Source of the DNA: Myxococcales bacterium
GTDB taxonomy: Bacteria > Myxococcota_A > Polyangia > Polyangiales > Polyangiaceae
Assembly: GCA_016191785.1 (NCBI GenBank)
Contig: JACPVJ010000073.1
Coordinates: 1 to 62,460, forward strand
DNA length: 62,460 bases
Direction: 5' to 3'
Shown here: piece by piece, positions 19,564 through 28,324 of the stretch
Layout: each line of letters opens with the position of its first letter
How positions within the stretch are numbered: the first letter of the stretch is position 1
Notes under the pieces: generated by a model
What the model saw: the letters and a program-made list of their open reading frames with translations, nothing else
What the model was told of the DNA's origin: nothing
Databases searched by the model: none
Made by a program: the position numbers and the translations under genes

Positions 19564-21672
19564 TCACCCGATGTCCAAGTGGGTCTTGCGACCGAAGCCG
19601 CGGGCCCAGAGCTCGAAGAACAAGCGGCTCACGACCACCGCAGTGAACAAGTTGATCAGCACGCCGACCGTCAGCGTCACCGCGAAGCCCTTGATCGGAC
19701 CGGACCCGTACTGGGCGAGCACGATGCCAGAGATCAGAGTCGTCAGGTTGCCGTCCACGATGGCAGAGAGCGCGCGACTGAACCCGACCTCGATTGCGGC
19801 CCGGGCGCTCTTCCCCGCTCGCTGTTCTTCCCGGATGCGCTCGTTGATCAGCACGTTGGCGTCCACGCCCATGCCCACGGTGAGGGCGATGCCGGCGATG
19901 CCCGGCAAGGTCATCGAGGCGCCGAACGTGGCCAGCGTGGCCAGCTGCAAGAAGATGTTGGTTATCACCGCGACGTCGGCGATGAGGCCGCCGCGCTTGT
20001 AGTAGAGGAACATGAACAACAGCACGAGCCCGGCGCCGATGCCCGAGCCCCGCACCGCCAGCCCGATGGCCTCTTTGCCCAGCGACGGGCCGATGCGCTG
20101 CTCGTTCGAGGGTGAGATGGGTGCGGGCAGCGCGCCCGACCGCAGCACCAGCTCGAGCTTGCGGGCGTCACGCAGCTGGATGTCCGGATCCTGGGCGCCC
20201 ATGGTGATCTGGGCGTGGCCGCCGGCGATCCGGTTCAAGATGACCGGCGTGCTCTCGACCCGACCGTCGAGCATGATCGCGAAGCGCTTCTTCACGTTGG
20301 CGCCGGTGATCCGCTCGAAGGCCTTGCCACCCGATTCGGTGAAGGTCAGCGCCACGTGCCAGCCGCCCGCGGCGCGGCCGCCCTGTTGATCGGGCTGGGC
20401 CTGAGCCTCGGTGACCTGGGCGCCGGTGATCTCGGCCCGGGCCTTGAGCAGGTAGGTGCGCCAGCCGGCCTCGCTCTGCTTCAGGGTGTCGGGGTTGGTC
20501 TCGTAGACCAGCTCGAAGCCCAGCTCGCGATCGGGCGGCGGCGTCAGGGTGCCCGCCCACTCCTTGAAGCGCGTGAGCGCGTCCTTGATCTTCTCTTCCG
20601 GCTTCTTTTTCAGATAGGCGTAGGTGATCTGCTTGTTCTTCTGGTCGCCGTTCTCGTCCAGGCCCACCGGCGCGACCTCGCGGGCGAACTCGAGGCCCTC
20701 GGGCAGGCTCTCTTTGGTGGCCGTCTTGGCGACCTCCGCCAGGTAGTCCGTCTCGTCGTCGAGCAGCTTGAACTCGAGACGCGCCGTCTGGCTGATGATG
20801 TCGCGGATGGTGGCGAAGCTGGCTTCGTCTTCACCCGGGACCTCGACGATGATGTCCTCGTTGCGGGTCGAGACGCTGGCTTCACGCAGGCCCAGGTCGT
20901 CCACTCGGCGCAAGATGATGTCCTTGGCCTGGGCCACGGCGCGATCGCGGATCCCGCTCTCGGCGATCTCGCGCACCCGGAACACCCACTTCTTCTTGTC
21001 CTCGCTCTGGGTGTACGTCAGGTCTGCGCGGAACCGCTCGAGGAAGCGCTCGTCGATCTTGCTCGGGTCGTCCTTGACGTCGAAACGGATCTCGTTGGCC
21101 GGCTTGCGCGGGGCCTCGACGGCCACCTTGTCGCGGAGCTTGGCCAGCGCCTCTTCGCTCGGCAGCTCGTCCCCGGAGTGGAGCCCGTAGACCTTGGCGA
21201 GCTCGGCCCGCATCTGCTCGTAGTAGCGGTCGCGCTTGTCCTTGACCGCCTCGTCGACGTCCACCGTGTAGACCAGGCGCAGCCCGCCGCGCAGGTCGAG
21301 CCCGGCCACCAGCCGGAACTTGTTGTGCTCCTCGACGTAGCTCGGGCACGGCAGCTTTCCGCCGGAGAGGCGCTCGAGGGACGGCCAGAGCACGAAGAAT
21401 CCGGTGGTGAGCAGGGTGAACACCAAGCCGGCGCGGAGCCGCCAGGGGACGTCGATCCACTCGACGGCCACGAAGCCGCTCCACAGCGCCAGGATGCCGA
21501 ACATCACCATCGGCCAGAAGGCTTGGAAGTAGGCCGAGGCCGCGCCGGACGCGGCGAGGCCGGCAGCGAGCCAGAGCGAGACGCGGTGCGCGCGCTTGAC
21601 CCAGCCCAGGGCCAGGAACATCGCCGCGAAGGCGCCGTAGACGAAGGTGAGGGGGTTGATTTGTGCGAGCAC
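19564..21672 (-). CDS. secD: Protein translocase subunit SecD
   Basis: SecD is the large accessory subunit of the Sec translocon. The 702 residues exceed E. coli SecD (615), mainly in the N-terminal membrane part and the P1 domain. Visible blocks are LDLRGGLRLVYTVD near the start of the periplasmic part, 'LREASVSTRNEDIIVEVPG' in the P1 region, and the C-terminal translocase core 'GIAGIALTVGMGVDANVLIN' plus ERIREE. The start is a GTG 3 bases after yajC. Gene order yajC-secD-secF is the standard one. Confidence 0.96.
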   Translation of the reverse strand: MLAQINPLTFVYGAFAAMFLALGWVKRAHRVSLWLAAGLAASGAASAYFQAFWPMVMFGILALWSGFVAVEWIDVPWRLRAGLVFTLLTTGFFVLWPSLERLSGGKLPCPSYVEEHNKFRLVAGLDLRGGLRLVYTVDVDEAVKDKRDRYYEQMRAELAKVYGLHSGDELPSEEALAKLRDKVAVEAPRKPANEIRFDVKDDPSKIDERFLERFRADLTYTQSEDKKKWVFRVREIAESGIRDRAVAQAKDIILRRVDDLGLREASVSTRNEDIIVEVPGEDEASFATIRDIISQTARLEFKLLDDETDYLAEVAKTATKESLPEGLEFAREVAPVGLDENGDQKNKQITYAYLKKKPEEKIKDALTRFKEWAGTLTPPPDRELGFELVYETNPDTLKQSEAGWRTYLLKARAEITGAQVTEAQAQPDQQGGRAAGGWHVALTFTESGGKAFERITGANVKKRFAIMLDGRVESTPVILNRIAGGHAQITMGAQDPDIQLRDARKLELVLRSGALPAPISPSNEQRIGPSLGKEAIGLAVRGSGIGAGLVLLFMFLYYKRGGLIADVAVITNIFLQLATLATFGASMTLPGIAGIALTVGMGVDANVLINERIREEQRAGKSARAAIEVGFSRALSAIVDGNLTTLISGIVLAQYGSGPIKGFAVTLTVGVLINLFTAVVVSRLFFELWARGFGRKTHLDIG

Positions 21673-21675
21673 GAG

Positions 21676-22089
21676 TCAGTCTTTCTTCGCGGGCTGTTCT
21701 TCGCCGGTGTCCTTGCCCAGCAGGCCCGATTTGAGCAGCTCGACCTTCACGCCCGGAGCCAGCTCGACCTTGGCGTAACGACCGCCGACCTCGACCAGCT
21801 TTCCGACCAGGCCGGACTGAGTAAGCACGCGGTCGCCCTTTTTCAATTCCGCGATCGCTGCCGCCGCCTTCTTCTGCTGCTTCCGCGAGCTCCAGAACAT
21901 GATGAACAGGAGCGGCGCCATCAGCAGGATCGGGAACAGCATCGACATGCCGCCACCCGGAGGCTCACCGCCACTCGGGGGTGGCGCATGGGTTTGACCG
22001 GGGGCCGGCTGGGCCGGCGCCGGCGCGGGGGCGCCGGGCGACTCGGGACGGCCCGGGGCCGGGGGAACTGCCTGGAAGAAAGAGGTCAA
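21676..22089 (-). CDS. yajC: Preprotein translocase subunit YajC
   Basis: YajC is the small single-pass partner of SecDF. I start it at a TTG (22089) preceded by CAGGAGACATCAGG, giving 137 residues, close to the family's 85-140. A longer reading from 22269 adds 60 residues of poor composition. The product has a Pro/Gly/Ala-rich periplasmic N-terminus (1-48), one membrane segment ('MSMLFPILLMAPLLFIMFW'), then the conserved basic cytosolic part with KKGDRVLTQSGLVGKLVEV. It heads the yajC-secD-secF-phosphatase operon. Confidence 0.92.
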   Translation of the reverse strand: MTSFFQAVPPAPGRPESPGAPAPAPAQPAPGQTHAPPPSGGEPPGGGMSMLFPILLMAPLLFIMFWSSRKQQKKAAAAIAELKKGDRVLTQSGLVGKLVEVGGRYAKVELAPGVKVELLKSGLLGKDTGEEQPAKKD

Positions 22090-22313
22090 CCTGATGTCTC
22101 CTGAAGCGCGGTGAACGGTCCGTGTGCGCGGCGAGTCGCGCGAGGCTTCTCGGGCGACCCCACGTCGAGCGCGAGACGCCTCCCCGGCGGAGCGGCGAAG
22201 CTCACAATGCGCCGAAGCCGCCGGCTCATACCCAGTTTGTGGGGGGTCCGCAAGGACGCGGCCGGGCACCTAAACGGGGGTGCAGGGGCGCTGCAGAAGC
22301 CGCGTTCCTTGCC

Positions 22314-22342
22314 TTGACACTGACCGACCCGGAGGGTAGTTG
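22314..22342 (+). promoter_or_regulatory. Predicted sigma-70 promoter of tRNA-Val (and thrS)
   Basis: A perfect -35 hexamer TTGACA (22314-22319), a 17-base spacer and TAGTTG (22337-22342) as a weaker -10. It is correctly oriented 35 bases before the mature tRNA-Val. No terminator is visible between the tRNA and thrS, so it may also drive thrS-infC. Confidence 0.55.
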
Positions 22343-22376
22343 GATTCCCCCTTGGTTTCTGAGGGTTTCACCTTCC

Positions 22377-22448
<72 letters not shown>

Positions 22449-22484
22449 CGACTTTCTTCATGCTGACCGGGACCGTTTGAGCTG

Positions 22485-24530
22485 ATGGCGGACGTGCAAC
22501 GCACGCCGCGCGAGCTCTTGGAGGCCCGCGGAGAGCTCGCAGACGACATCGTCGCCGTCTTGGTCGGCGGCGCGATCGTCGATCTGCACACGCCGGTGGC
22601 CGAGGGCACCGCCTTCGAGCCGCTCTGCGTGGGTGACCCACGCGCGCTGCAAGTGATCCGTCACTCGGCGGCGCACGTCATGGCCGACGCGGTGCAACGG
22701 CTCTTTCCCGGCACGCAGGTGACCATCGGCCCCTCGGTCGAGAGCGGCTTCTACTACGACTTCGATCGCCCCGACGGTCCGTTCACCGACAAAGATCTCG
22801 AGCGCATCGAGAAGGAGATGCGAAAGATCATCTCCGGCAAGAAGCCCTTCACCCGCGAAGAGATGACGCACCAAGAAGTGCGAGCGCTCTTCGACGGCAT
22901 GGGCGAGAAGTACAAGTGCGAGATCATCGACGGCATCGCGGCGCGCGGTGAGCGCATCAGCGTGTATCGCCACGGGAGCCCGGGCCGCAAAGAGGGCAGC
23001 TGGCTCGACGTCTGCGCCGGCCCCCACGTGCCCCACGCCGGTCACCTGGGCGCCGTGAAGCTCACGACCGTCGCCGGCGCGTACTGGCGCGGTGACGAGC
23101 GCAACCCGATGCTGCAGCGGATCTACGGCACGGCGTTCCCGAGCCAGGCCGAGCTCGACGCCTGGCTGAAGCAGCTGGAAGAGGCCAAGGCCCGCGACCA
23201 CCGAAAGCTCGGCAAAGAGCTCGAGCTGACCCTGTTCCACGAGTACGCGCCGGCGATGCCGTTCTTCTTGCCCCGCGGCGCCAGCGTGTACAACCGCCTG
23301 ATCCAGTACGTGCGCGACCTGTACGTGGACTACGGGTACGACGAGGTGATCACGCCGCAGGTCTTCGACAAGAAGCTGTTCGAGACCAGCGGCCACTGGG
23401 AGAACTACCAGGACAACATGTTCCTGAGCGTCACCCGCGACGCGTATCAGGACATCGTCGCCGGCAACCCCGAGGCGCTGGCCGCGATCCAGGCGAAGGG
23501 CGCGAAAGAGTGGTTCGAGTCCTGGGTCGAGAGCTCGATCCGCACCGGCCTCAAGCCGATGAACTGCCCCAGCCACTGCCTGATCTTCGGCCAGCGGCGG
23601 CGCAGCTATCGCGAGCTGCCTTGGCGGGTGGCCGACTTCGGGCGCCTGCACCGCTACGAGCGTGGCGGCGTGGTCCACGGCCTCGCGCGAGTTCGCACCT
23701 TCTGTCAGGACGACGCGCACATCTTCTGCACGCCCGACCAGATGGTGGCCGAGATCAGCGCGTTCAACCGCCTGCTGTTCGAGGTGTACAACGCCTTCGC
23801 CTTCGACAAGGTCGCCATCAAGCTGGCGCTGCGCCCGGACAAGCGCGTCGGCACCGACGAGATGTGGGATCGCGCCGAGGCGGCCCTCGAGCAAGTCTTG
23901 GTCGACGCCCAGCTGCCCTTCGAGAAGCTCGAGGGCGAGGGCGCCTTCTACGGTCCGAAGCTCGAGTTCCACGTGACCGACGCCATTGGTCGCAGCTGGC
24001 AGCTGGGCACCATCCAGGTGGACTACGCGCTGCCCGAGCGCTTTGGCCTGGAATACATCGGCAGCGACGGCGCGGCTCACCGCCCGGTGATGCTGCACCG
24101 GGCGATCCTCGGCTCGCTCGAGCGCTTCTACGGGGTGTACCTCGAGCACTGCGCGGGGAAGTTCCCGGTCTGGCTGGCCCCCGAGCAGGTCATCTTGCTC
24201 ACGGTCAGCGAGAAGCAGGCAGGCTATGCCGACAGCGTGGCGGCCGAGCTTCGGGCGCGTGGCCTCAGGGTGTTGGTGGACGCCAGCGCCGACAAGCTGG
24301 GCGCCAAGATCCGCAACGCGCGCTTGATGCGCCACCCCTACATGGTGGTCTTGGGCGACGACGAAGCCACGGCCAAGACCGTGGCTCCTCGCTCGCGCGA
24401 CGCGGGCGAGCTCGGGAGCATGTCGGTCGGCGAGTTCGCCGAGCGCGTGCTCGGCGAAGCCAGCCCACCTCGACTTCAAAAGGCTCACGCGGCGGCGCCG
24501 CGAGAACAGGGACCGAACATCAGCACATGA
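22485..24530 (+). CDS. thrS: Threonyl-tRNA synthetase
   Basis: ThrRS charges tRNA-Thr. The 681-residue protein has a short TGS-like N-terminus, the HSAAHVMADAVQRLFPG editing-domain motif (HxxxH), YDFDRPDGPFT, the class II motifs ('HRYERGGVVHGLARVRTFCQ' as motif 2) and the zinc ligands in MNCPSHC and VMLHRAILGSLERF. The C-terminal anticodon-binding domain ends normally. An extra roughly 20-residue segment (NPEALAAIQAKGAKEW) sits just before MNCP compared with E. coli. It overlaps infC by 4 bases, the classic thrS-infC arrangement. A six-codon open frame (22460-22480) with two Thr codons lies directly before the start. Confidence 0.97.
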   Translation: MADVQRTPRELLEARGELADDIVAVLVGGAIVDLHTPVAEGTAFEPLCVGDPRALQVIRHSAAHVMADAVQRLFPGTQVTIGPSVESGFYYDFDRPDGPFTDKDLERIEKEMRKIISGKKPFTREEMTHQEVRALFDGMGEKYKCEIIDGIAARGERISVYRHGSPGRKEGSWLDVCAGPHVPHAGHLGAVKLTTVAGAYWRGDERNPMLQRIYGTAFPSQAELDAWLKQLEEAKARDHRKLGKELELTLFHEYAPAMPFFLPRGASVYNRLIQYVRDLYVDYGYDEVITPQVFDKKLFETSGHWENYQDNMFLSVTRDAYQDIVAGNPEALAAIQAKGAKEWFESWVESSIRTGLKPMNCPSHCLIFGQRRRSYRELPWRVADFGRLHRYERGGVVHGLARVRTFCQDDAHIFCTPDQMVAEISAFNRLLFEVYNAFAFDKVAIKLALRPDKRVGTDEMWDRAEAALEQVLVDAQLPFEKLEGEGAFYGPKLEFHVTDAIGRSWQLGTIQVDYALPERFGLEYIGSDGAAHRPVMLHRAILGSLERFYGVYLEHCAGKFPVWLAPEQVILLTVSEKQAGYADSVAAELRARGLRVLVDASADKLGAKIRNARLMRHPYMVVLGDDEATAKTVAPRSRDAGELGSMSVGEFAERVLGEASPPRLQKAHAAAPREQGPNIST

Positions 24531-25270
24531 GTAACGGGCGACGATTCAGCCGGGAGCCTCGGGCTCCTCAGATCCGCATCAACCACCGCATCCGCGTCCC
24601 GGAAGTGCGTGTCGTCGCAGAAGACGGCTCGAACCTCGGAGTGTTGCCCACTGGCGACGCCATCCGGCGCGCTCAAGAGGCCGGGCTCGACCTGGTCGAG
24701 GTCAACCCGAAAGGGACGCCGCCGGTCTGCAAGATCCTCGACTTCGGAAAGTACAAGTACGAAGAGAAGAAGAAGCAGCGCGAGACCAAGCGCAAGCAGA
24801 CCGTGGTCGAGATCAAGGAGATCAAGCTCCGCCCGAAGACCGACGACCACGACATGGAGGTGAAGGTCCGTGCTGCCCGCAAGTTCGCCGAGGGCGGCAA
24901 CAAGGTCCGCTTCACGGTCCGCTTCCGAGGTCGCGAGATCACCCACCCCGAGGTCGCGCAACGCCAGCTCTCTTACTTGCTGAAGCAGATGGAAGACCTC
25001 TGCAACATCGAGCAAAACCCGGCGATGGAGAACCGCGCGATGGCCGCGGTGGTGTCGCCGAAGCCGCAGGTCATGCAGCGCGTCGCGCAAGAGCGCGCGC
25101 AGCGCGAGAAGGACCGCGAGAAGGCCCGCGCCGAGGGTAAGAGCGAGCCGTTCAACGCCGCGCCCGAAGAAGAAGAAGAGCTTCACGAGCCGGACGACGA
25201 CGACGATGACGACGACGACGACGACGACGACGGCGACGGCGACGGCGGCGACGGCGGCGACGCGAACTGA
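24527..25270 (+). CDS. infC: Translation initiation factor IF-3 with long acidic C-terminal tail
   Basis: IF-3 keeps ribosomal subunits apart and checks start codons. Residues 1-185 are a standard IF-3: 'RINHRIRVPEVRVVAEDGSN', 'GLDLVEVNPKGTPPVCKILD', a basic linker KKKQRETKRKQ, and the C-terminal domain with VKVRAARKFAEGGNKVRFTV. About 60 extra residues follow: Ala/Glu/Lys-rich, then EEEEE and a run of Asp ending in GDGDGGDGG. A comparable extension is known on Dsg, the IF-3 of Myxococcus xanthus, where it matters for development. The start is ATG rather than the rare AUU used in E. coli. rpmI and rplT do not follow; a hairpin and the convergent kinase gene do. Confidence 0.95.
   Translation: MSNGRRFSREPRAPQIRINHRIRVPEVRVVAEDGSNLGVLPTGDAIRRAQEAGLDLVEVNPKGTPPVCKILDFGKYKYEEKKKQRETKRKQTVVEIKEIKLRPKTDDHDMEVKVRAARKFAEGGNKVRFTVRFRGREITHPEVAQRQLSYLLKQMEDLCNIEQNPAMENRAMAAVVSPKPQVMQRVAQERAQREKDREKARAEGKSEPFNAAPEEEEELHEPDDDDDDDDDDDDDGDGDGGDGGDAN
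25193..25265. repeat. GAC/GGC trinucleotide tract at the 3' end of infC
   Basis: This tract is almost pure GAC followed by mixed GAC/GGC codons, coding for the poly-Asp and Asp/Gly tail of IF-3. Slippage here would change tail length in steps of one residue without a frameshift. Confidence 0.75.
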
Positions 25271-25276
25271 GGCCTG

Positions 25277-25299
25277 GGGCCGGGCGCCTGGCCCGGCCC
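25277..25299. terminator. Strong hairpin between convergent infC and kinase genes
   Basis: GGGCCGGGC (25277-25285), a 5-base loop and GCCCGGCCC (25291-25299) form a perfect 9-bp G+C stem directly after infC and before the 3' end of the kinase gene. There is no T-run on either side, so it may work as a bidirectional hairpin aided by Rho or as an RNA end stabiliser. Confidence 0.55.
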
Positions 25300-25304
25300 G
25301 CGCG

Positions 25305-26729
25305 CTAGCGCTTCAAGAGCCCGGTGATGCTGGGGGGCAGCACGCCGGCGAAGTAAGCGCCGACCACGCCCCCGATCAGGACCAGCACCAGGAAGAACGC
25401 GATCAGGCCGCCCTTGCCACCGGACTTGGGCGGCGGCGCGAGACTGGGCGGGACGGATGGCAGGTGCGCGCTCGGCGGCGATGCCATCACCACCGCCGAC
25501 GGTGGAGCGGCCGACGGCGATCGGCTTCTGCCCGAGTGCGTGTCGTCTTCCAGCGCTGCCAGGTTACCGAGCTCGAACGAGACGGGCGACGAGCCCGCGG
25601 CGGGGGCCGACGCCGGCCCCAGACCCAGCTGGCCGCCCCAGTCTTGCGGCCCGTCGAACGAGCCGATGTTGAGCGGCGCGGCGCCCAGCTCGGCGCTCGA
25701 GCGGTCGCCGCTCTCGCCGCCTTGCAGCGAAGTGAACTCGAACAGCGCCTCTTCGATCAGCGAGCCGATGATCGAGCGTTTGTCGGCCTTTTCGCGGCGC
25801 TTCGAGTCCTCGCGCCCGCGCACGATGGGCTCGACCAGCGCTGCGATGTCGAACGAGCTGACCGGGTGACCGGCGTGGAACAAGAGCGTGTTCAGGTCGC
25901 GACCCAGCTCGCGCGCGGTCTGGTAGCGATGCACCGGGTCACGCGCGAGCGCCTTGGCCAGCACTCGGTCGAGCTCGGGCGTGGCGTGGGGGTGGAAGTC
26001 GCGGATCGAAGGGATGCGCGCCGCCTGCACCTGGCGCACGGTGTCGAGGTCGCTGTCGCCCAGGAAGAGCCGGCGCCCCGCCAGCATTTCCCACAAGATG
26101 ATGCCGACGGCGAAGATGTCGGTGCGGGCGTCGATCGGCTGCCCGAGCGCTGCCTCGGGTGACAGGTAGCTGAACTTGCCCTTGATGATGCCCGGCTCGC
26201 TCTTTTCGAGCTGGCTGTTGGCCTTGGCCAGACCGAAGTCCACGATCTTCACCTCGCCGTGGCGGGTGATGAGCACGTTCGGCGGCGACATGTCGCGGTG
26301 GACGATGCCCAGGGTCTGGCCGCGGCCGTCGGTGGCCTCGTGGGCGTAAGACAGGCCCTCGCAGATTCGGAGGCAGATCAGCGCTGCCAGCTCGAGGGGG
26401 AACGGCTGCCCGCCCCGGCGCGACTGGTCGATGATGGCCTTGAGGTCCGCGCCATCCACGAACTCCATCACGATGAAGTAGGTGTTGTCGCCGACGCCGA
26501 TGTCGAAGACCTGAACGCAGTTCGAATGGGAGAGGTGCGCCGAGAGGCGCGCCTCGTCCAGGAACATGCCGATGAACTGCTTCTTCTCGGACAGGTGCGG
26601 AAGCACGCGCTTGATGGCGACGGTCTTCTTGAACCCCTCGAGGCCCGCGCTCTCGGCGCGGAACACCTCCGCCATGCCGCCCGAAGCGATCTTCTCGAGG
26701 ACTCGGTACCGTTGTTGTTGTACGGCCAT
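25305..26729 (-). CDS. Hanks-type serine/threonine protein kinase with C-terminal membrane anchor
   Basis: The 474-residue protein has a complete kinase domain (7 to about 270): glycine loop KIASGGMAEV, VAIK with Lys 40, HRDMSPPNV with catalytic Asp 146, DFGLAK (164-169), an activation segment ending SYLSPEA and DIFAVGIILWEMLAG. HRDMSPPN replaces the usual HRDLKPxN, a variant common in myxobacterial kinases. A Ser/Pro/Ala-rich linker follows (about 310-440), then one membrane segment (about 447-467) and a short tail. The kinase is cytosolic and has no recognisable sensor domain outside. A cytosolic PhnD-like gene lies 92 bases upstream in the same direction. Confidence 0.93.
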   Translation of the reverse strand: MAVQQQRYRVLEKIASGGMAEVFRAESAGLEGFKKTVAIKRVLPHLSEKKQFIGMFLDEARLSAHLSHSNCVQVFDIGVGDNTYFIVMEFVDGADLKAIIDQSRRGGQPFPLELAALICLRICEGLSYAHEATDGRGQTLGIVHRDMSPPNVLITRHGEVKIVDFGLAKANSQLEKSEPGIIKGKFSYLSPEAALGQPIDARTDIFAVGIILWEMLAGRRLFLGDSDLDTVRQVQAARIPSIRDFHPHATPELDRVLAKALARDPVHRYQTARELGRDLNTLLFHAGHPVSSFDIAALVEPIVRGREDSKRREKADKRSIIGSLIEEALFEFTSLQGGESGDRSSAELGAAPLNIGSFDGPQDWGGQLGLGPASAPAAGSSPVSFELGNLAALEDDTHSGRSRSPSAAPPSAVVMASPPSAHLPSVPPSLAPPPKSGGKGGLIAFFLVLVLIGGVVGAYFAGVLPPSITGLLKR

Positions 26730-26821
26730 CGCGATGGGCGGCGTCGAGGGGGGAAAGACGCGCAGGATCCTAGCGCGAACGGCAGCCTAGGCGCCGGCGG
26801 GAGCGGGGGTCAAGAACGGCA

Positions 26822-27613
26822 TCAGGCGCGGGTCTCTCGGAAGCGCGAAAGCCTGCGCAACAGCTCGAGGTGCCCCTCGGGCACCGGATCGAACTGGCTG
26901 GCTTCGAACAGGCCGCGACTGGTGGCCTCTTCGTTCATGGTCACCAGCGCGGCGACCACGCGCTGCCGCACTGCCGGCTCGACGTGATGACCGATCGCGA
27001 TCACGTCTCCGGGGATCGGTCCCAGGAGCAAGAGCACGCGCACCGAGCTCGCGGGGTATCCCATCGACAGCCAGGAGGCGGCGGCCAGCTTGCCCGTCAC
27101 GGCGTCGAGGCCGACGTGGGTCGCGCCGACGTCCGCGCTGCCCTCGAGCACCGCCCGCGTGACGGCTTCGTGCGAACCCAGGATGGCCTCGGTCGAGAAG
27201 CAGTCGTCGAGCTTCAGCCCCATCGAGCGCAGGTGCCAGCGCGGGACGAAGTAGCCCGAGGCGCTGTCCTTCGAGACCCACGCCGCCCGCGCCTGGGAGA
27301 GCGCCTCGACCTTGACGAAGCGGGAGTCCGCGCGCGTGAAGAGCGCGCCATAGTACCCCGCCCGCGCCGACCGGTGGACGACCACCGCGCTCTTTGCGGC
27401 GCCGGCGTCCTCGAGGTCGATGGCGATCAGCGGCGGCGCCCAGAGCAAGTCCAAGGCCCCGGAGAGCGCGCCGGCCCGGAGCTCGGCGTAGGAGTCGAGG
27501 ACCCGGGCCTGGAAGGTCAGGCCCGTGGCCTGGCCGAGCCGCTCGCAGAAGCGGGCCAGGGCCTCGGCCGTGGCAGCCTCGGCGGAAACTGCGGCGAAAG
27601 TCAGGCTGAGCAC
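26822..27613 (-). CDS. PhnD-like periplasmic-binding-fold protein lacking a signal peptide
   Basis: The 263-residue product resembles phosphate/phosphonate ABC-transporter binding proteins (PhnD family): 'GALDLLWAPPLIAIDLEDAG', then a second lobe with 'SKDSASGYFVPRWHLRSMGL' and ADVGATHVGLDAV. I start at the GTG at 27613, because the first domain strand (LSLTFAAVS) begins there. A reading from 27715 adds 34 poor residues and overlaps the divergent gene. No signal peptide, lipobox or transporter gene is present, so the protein is probably a cytosolic ligand sensor rather than a transport component. It lies upstream of and parallel to the Ser/Thr kinase. Confidence 0.78.
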   Translation of the reverse strand: MLSLTFAAVSAEAATAEALARFCERLGQATGLTFQARVLDSYAELRAGALSGALDLLWAPPLIAIDLEDAGAAKSAVVVHRSARAGYYGALFTRADSRFVKVEALSQARAAWVSKDSASGYFVPRWHLRSMGLKLDDCFSTEAILGSHEAVTRAVLEGSADVGATHVGLDAVTGKLAAASWLSMGYPASSVRVLLLLGPIPGDVIAIGHHVEPAVRQRVVAALVTMNEEATSRGLFEASQFDPVPEGHLELLRRLSRFRETRA

Positions 27614-27685
27614 GGCGGCGGGTCGGGTATGCCCCCGCTTCCGCGGGAAGTCACCCCACCGGCGGTCTCGCCGGGAAGGTGTGCT

Positions 27686-28009
27686 ATGGAAGGCGCCATG
27701 GCGTCCCACCACCACGACGAGACCTCTGGCGTCGTCGTCTCACACCCGACCGAAGAGCCCGACGAGCTGGACGCGGACGAGCCGCGCACGCCCGGGTGGA
27801 TGCCGCTCCTCGGCGGGGTCTTGTTCCTGGGCGCCGCGATCTTCTTCGTGGCCACGCAGCCACCCGGCAAGTCCACTGAAGAGCTGCAGCGCGCCGCCCA
27901 AGCCGCCGCCGAAGAGGCGAAAGCCAAGGCTGCTCCGCCACCCGCGCCCGCGCCCGCTCCCGCTCCAGCCGCCGCACCCGGCGGCGAAGCGCCACGCAAA
28001 GGCGGTTGA
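27686..28009 (+). CDS. Small single-pass membrane protein with Ala/Pro tail
   Basis: The 107-residue product has an acidic, His-rich N-terminus (SHHHDE), one membrane segment (about 45-64, 'MPLLGGVLFLGAAIFFVATQ'), then a charged Ala/Glu/Lys helix and a PAPAPAPA tail. It has no known domain. Two in-frame ATGs (27686 and 27698) both have GGAAGG-type sites; I use the first because its spacing is better. A 7-bp hairpin follows the stop closely. The gene is divergent from the PhnD-like gene. Confidence 0.72.
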   Translation: MEGAMASHHHDETSGVVVSHPTEEPDELDADEPRTPGWMPLLGGVLFLGAAIFFVATQPPGKSTEELQRAAQAAAEEAKAKAAPPPAPAPAPAPAAAPGGEAPRKGG

Positions 28010-28018
28010 GGCAGCTGA

Positions 28019-28036
28019 GCCCGCCGGTCGGCGGGC
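28019..28036 (+). terminator. Hairpin after the small membrane protein gene
   Basis: GCCCGCC (28019-28025), loop GGTC and GGCGGGC (28030-28036) form a perfect 7-bp stem 10 bases after the stop codon. There is no T-run, so termination would need Rho or a following structure. Confidence 0.4.
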
Positions 28037-28068
28037 AAGGAAGACGAGACGCGGCGCGGGGCCGTCGC

Positions 28069-28102
28069 GCTGCGGACAAAAGCGCTCGCATTTGTCCGCG
28101 GC
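28069..28102. other. 12-bp stem-loop just upstream of tRNA-Ala
   Basis: GCTGCGGACAAA and TTTGTCCGCGGC pair over 12 positions (one T-G wobble) around a 10-base loop, ending 26 bases before tRNA-Ala. It may be a terminator for the upstream gene or part of the tRNA promoter region; TAATAC at 28108-28113 is -10-like but has no good -35. Confidence 0.4.
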
Positions 28103-28128
28103 TCATGTAATACCCCGCGTCCCTTCCC

Positions 28129-28205
<77 letters not shown>

Positions 28206-28324
28206 CGCAACGAACTCGAACCCCCCTCCGCGACCTGGAGGAGGTCGAGGCTCTCGAGCTTGCAGCGGTGAGCGGCTGATCCACTCGTCCTTGCCACAGG
28301 CCGTCCCGTGGTAGACCACCTGCC

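Noticed and set aside
21676..22269. Longer YajC of 197 residues
   Set aside because: The extra N-terminal part is Arg/Ala-rich and unlike YajC; a TTG with a good GGAG site at 22089 gives the usual length.
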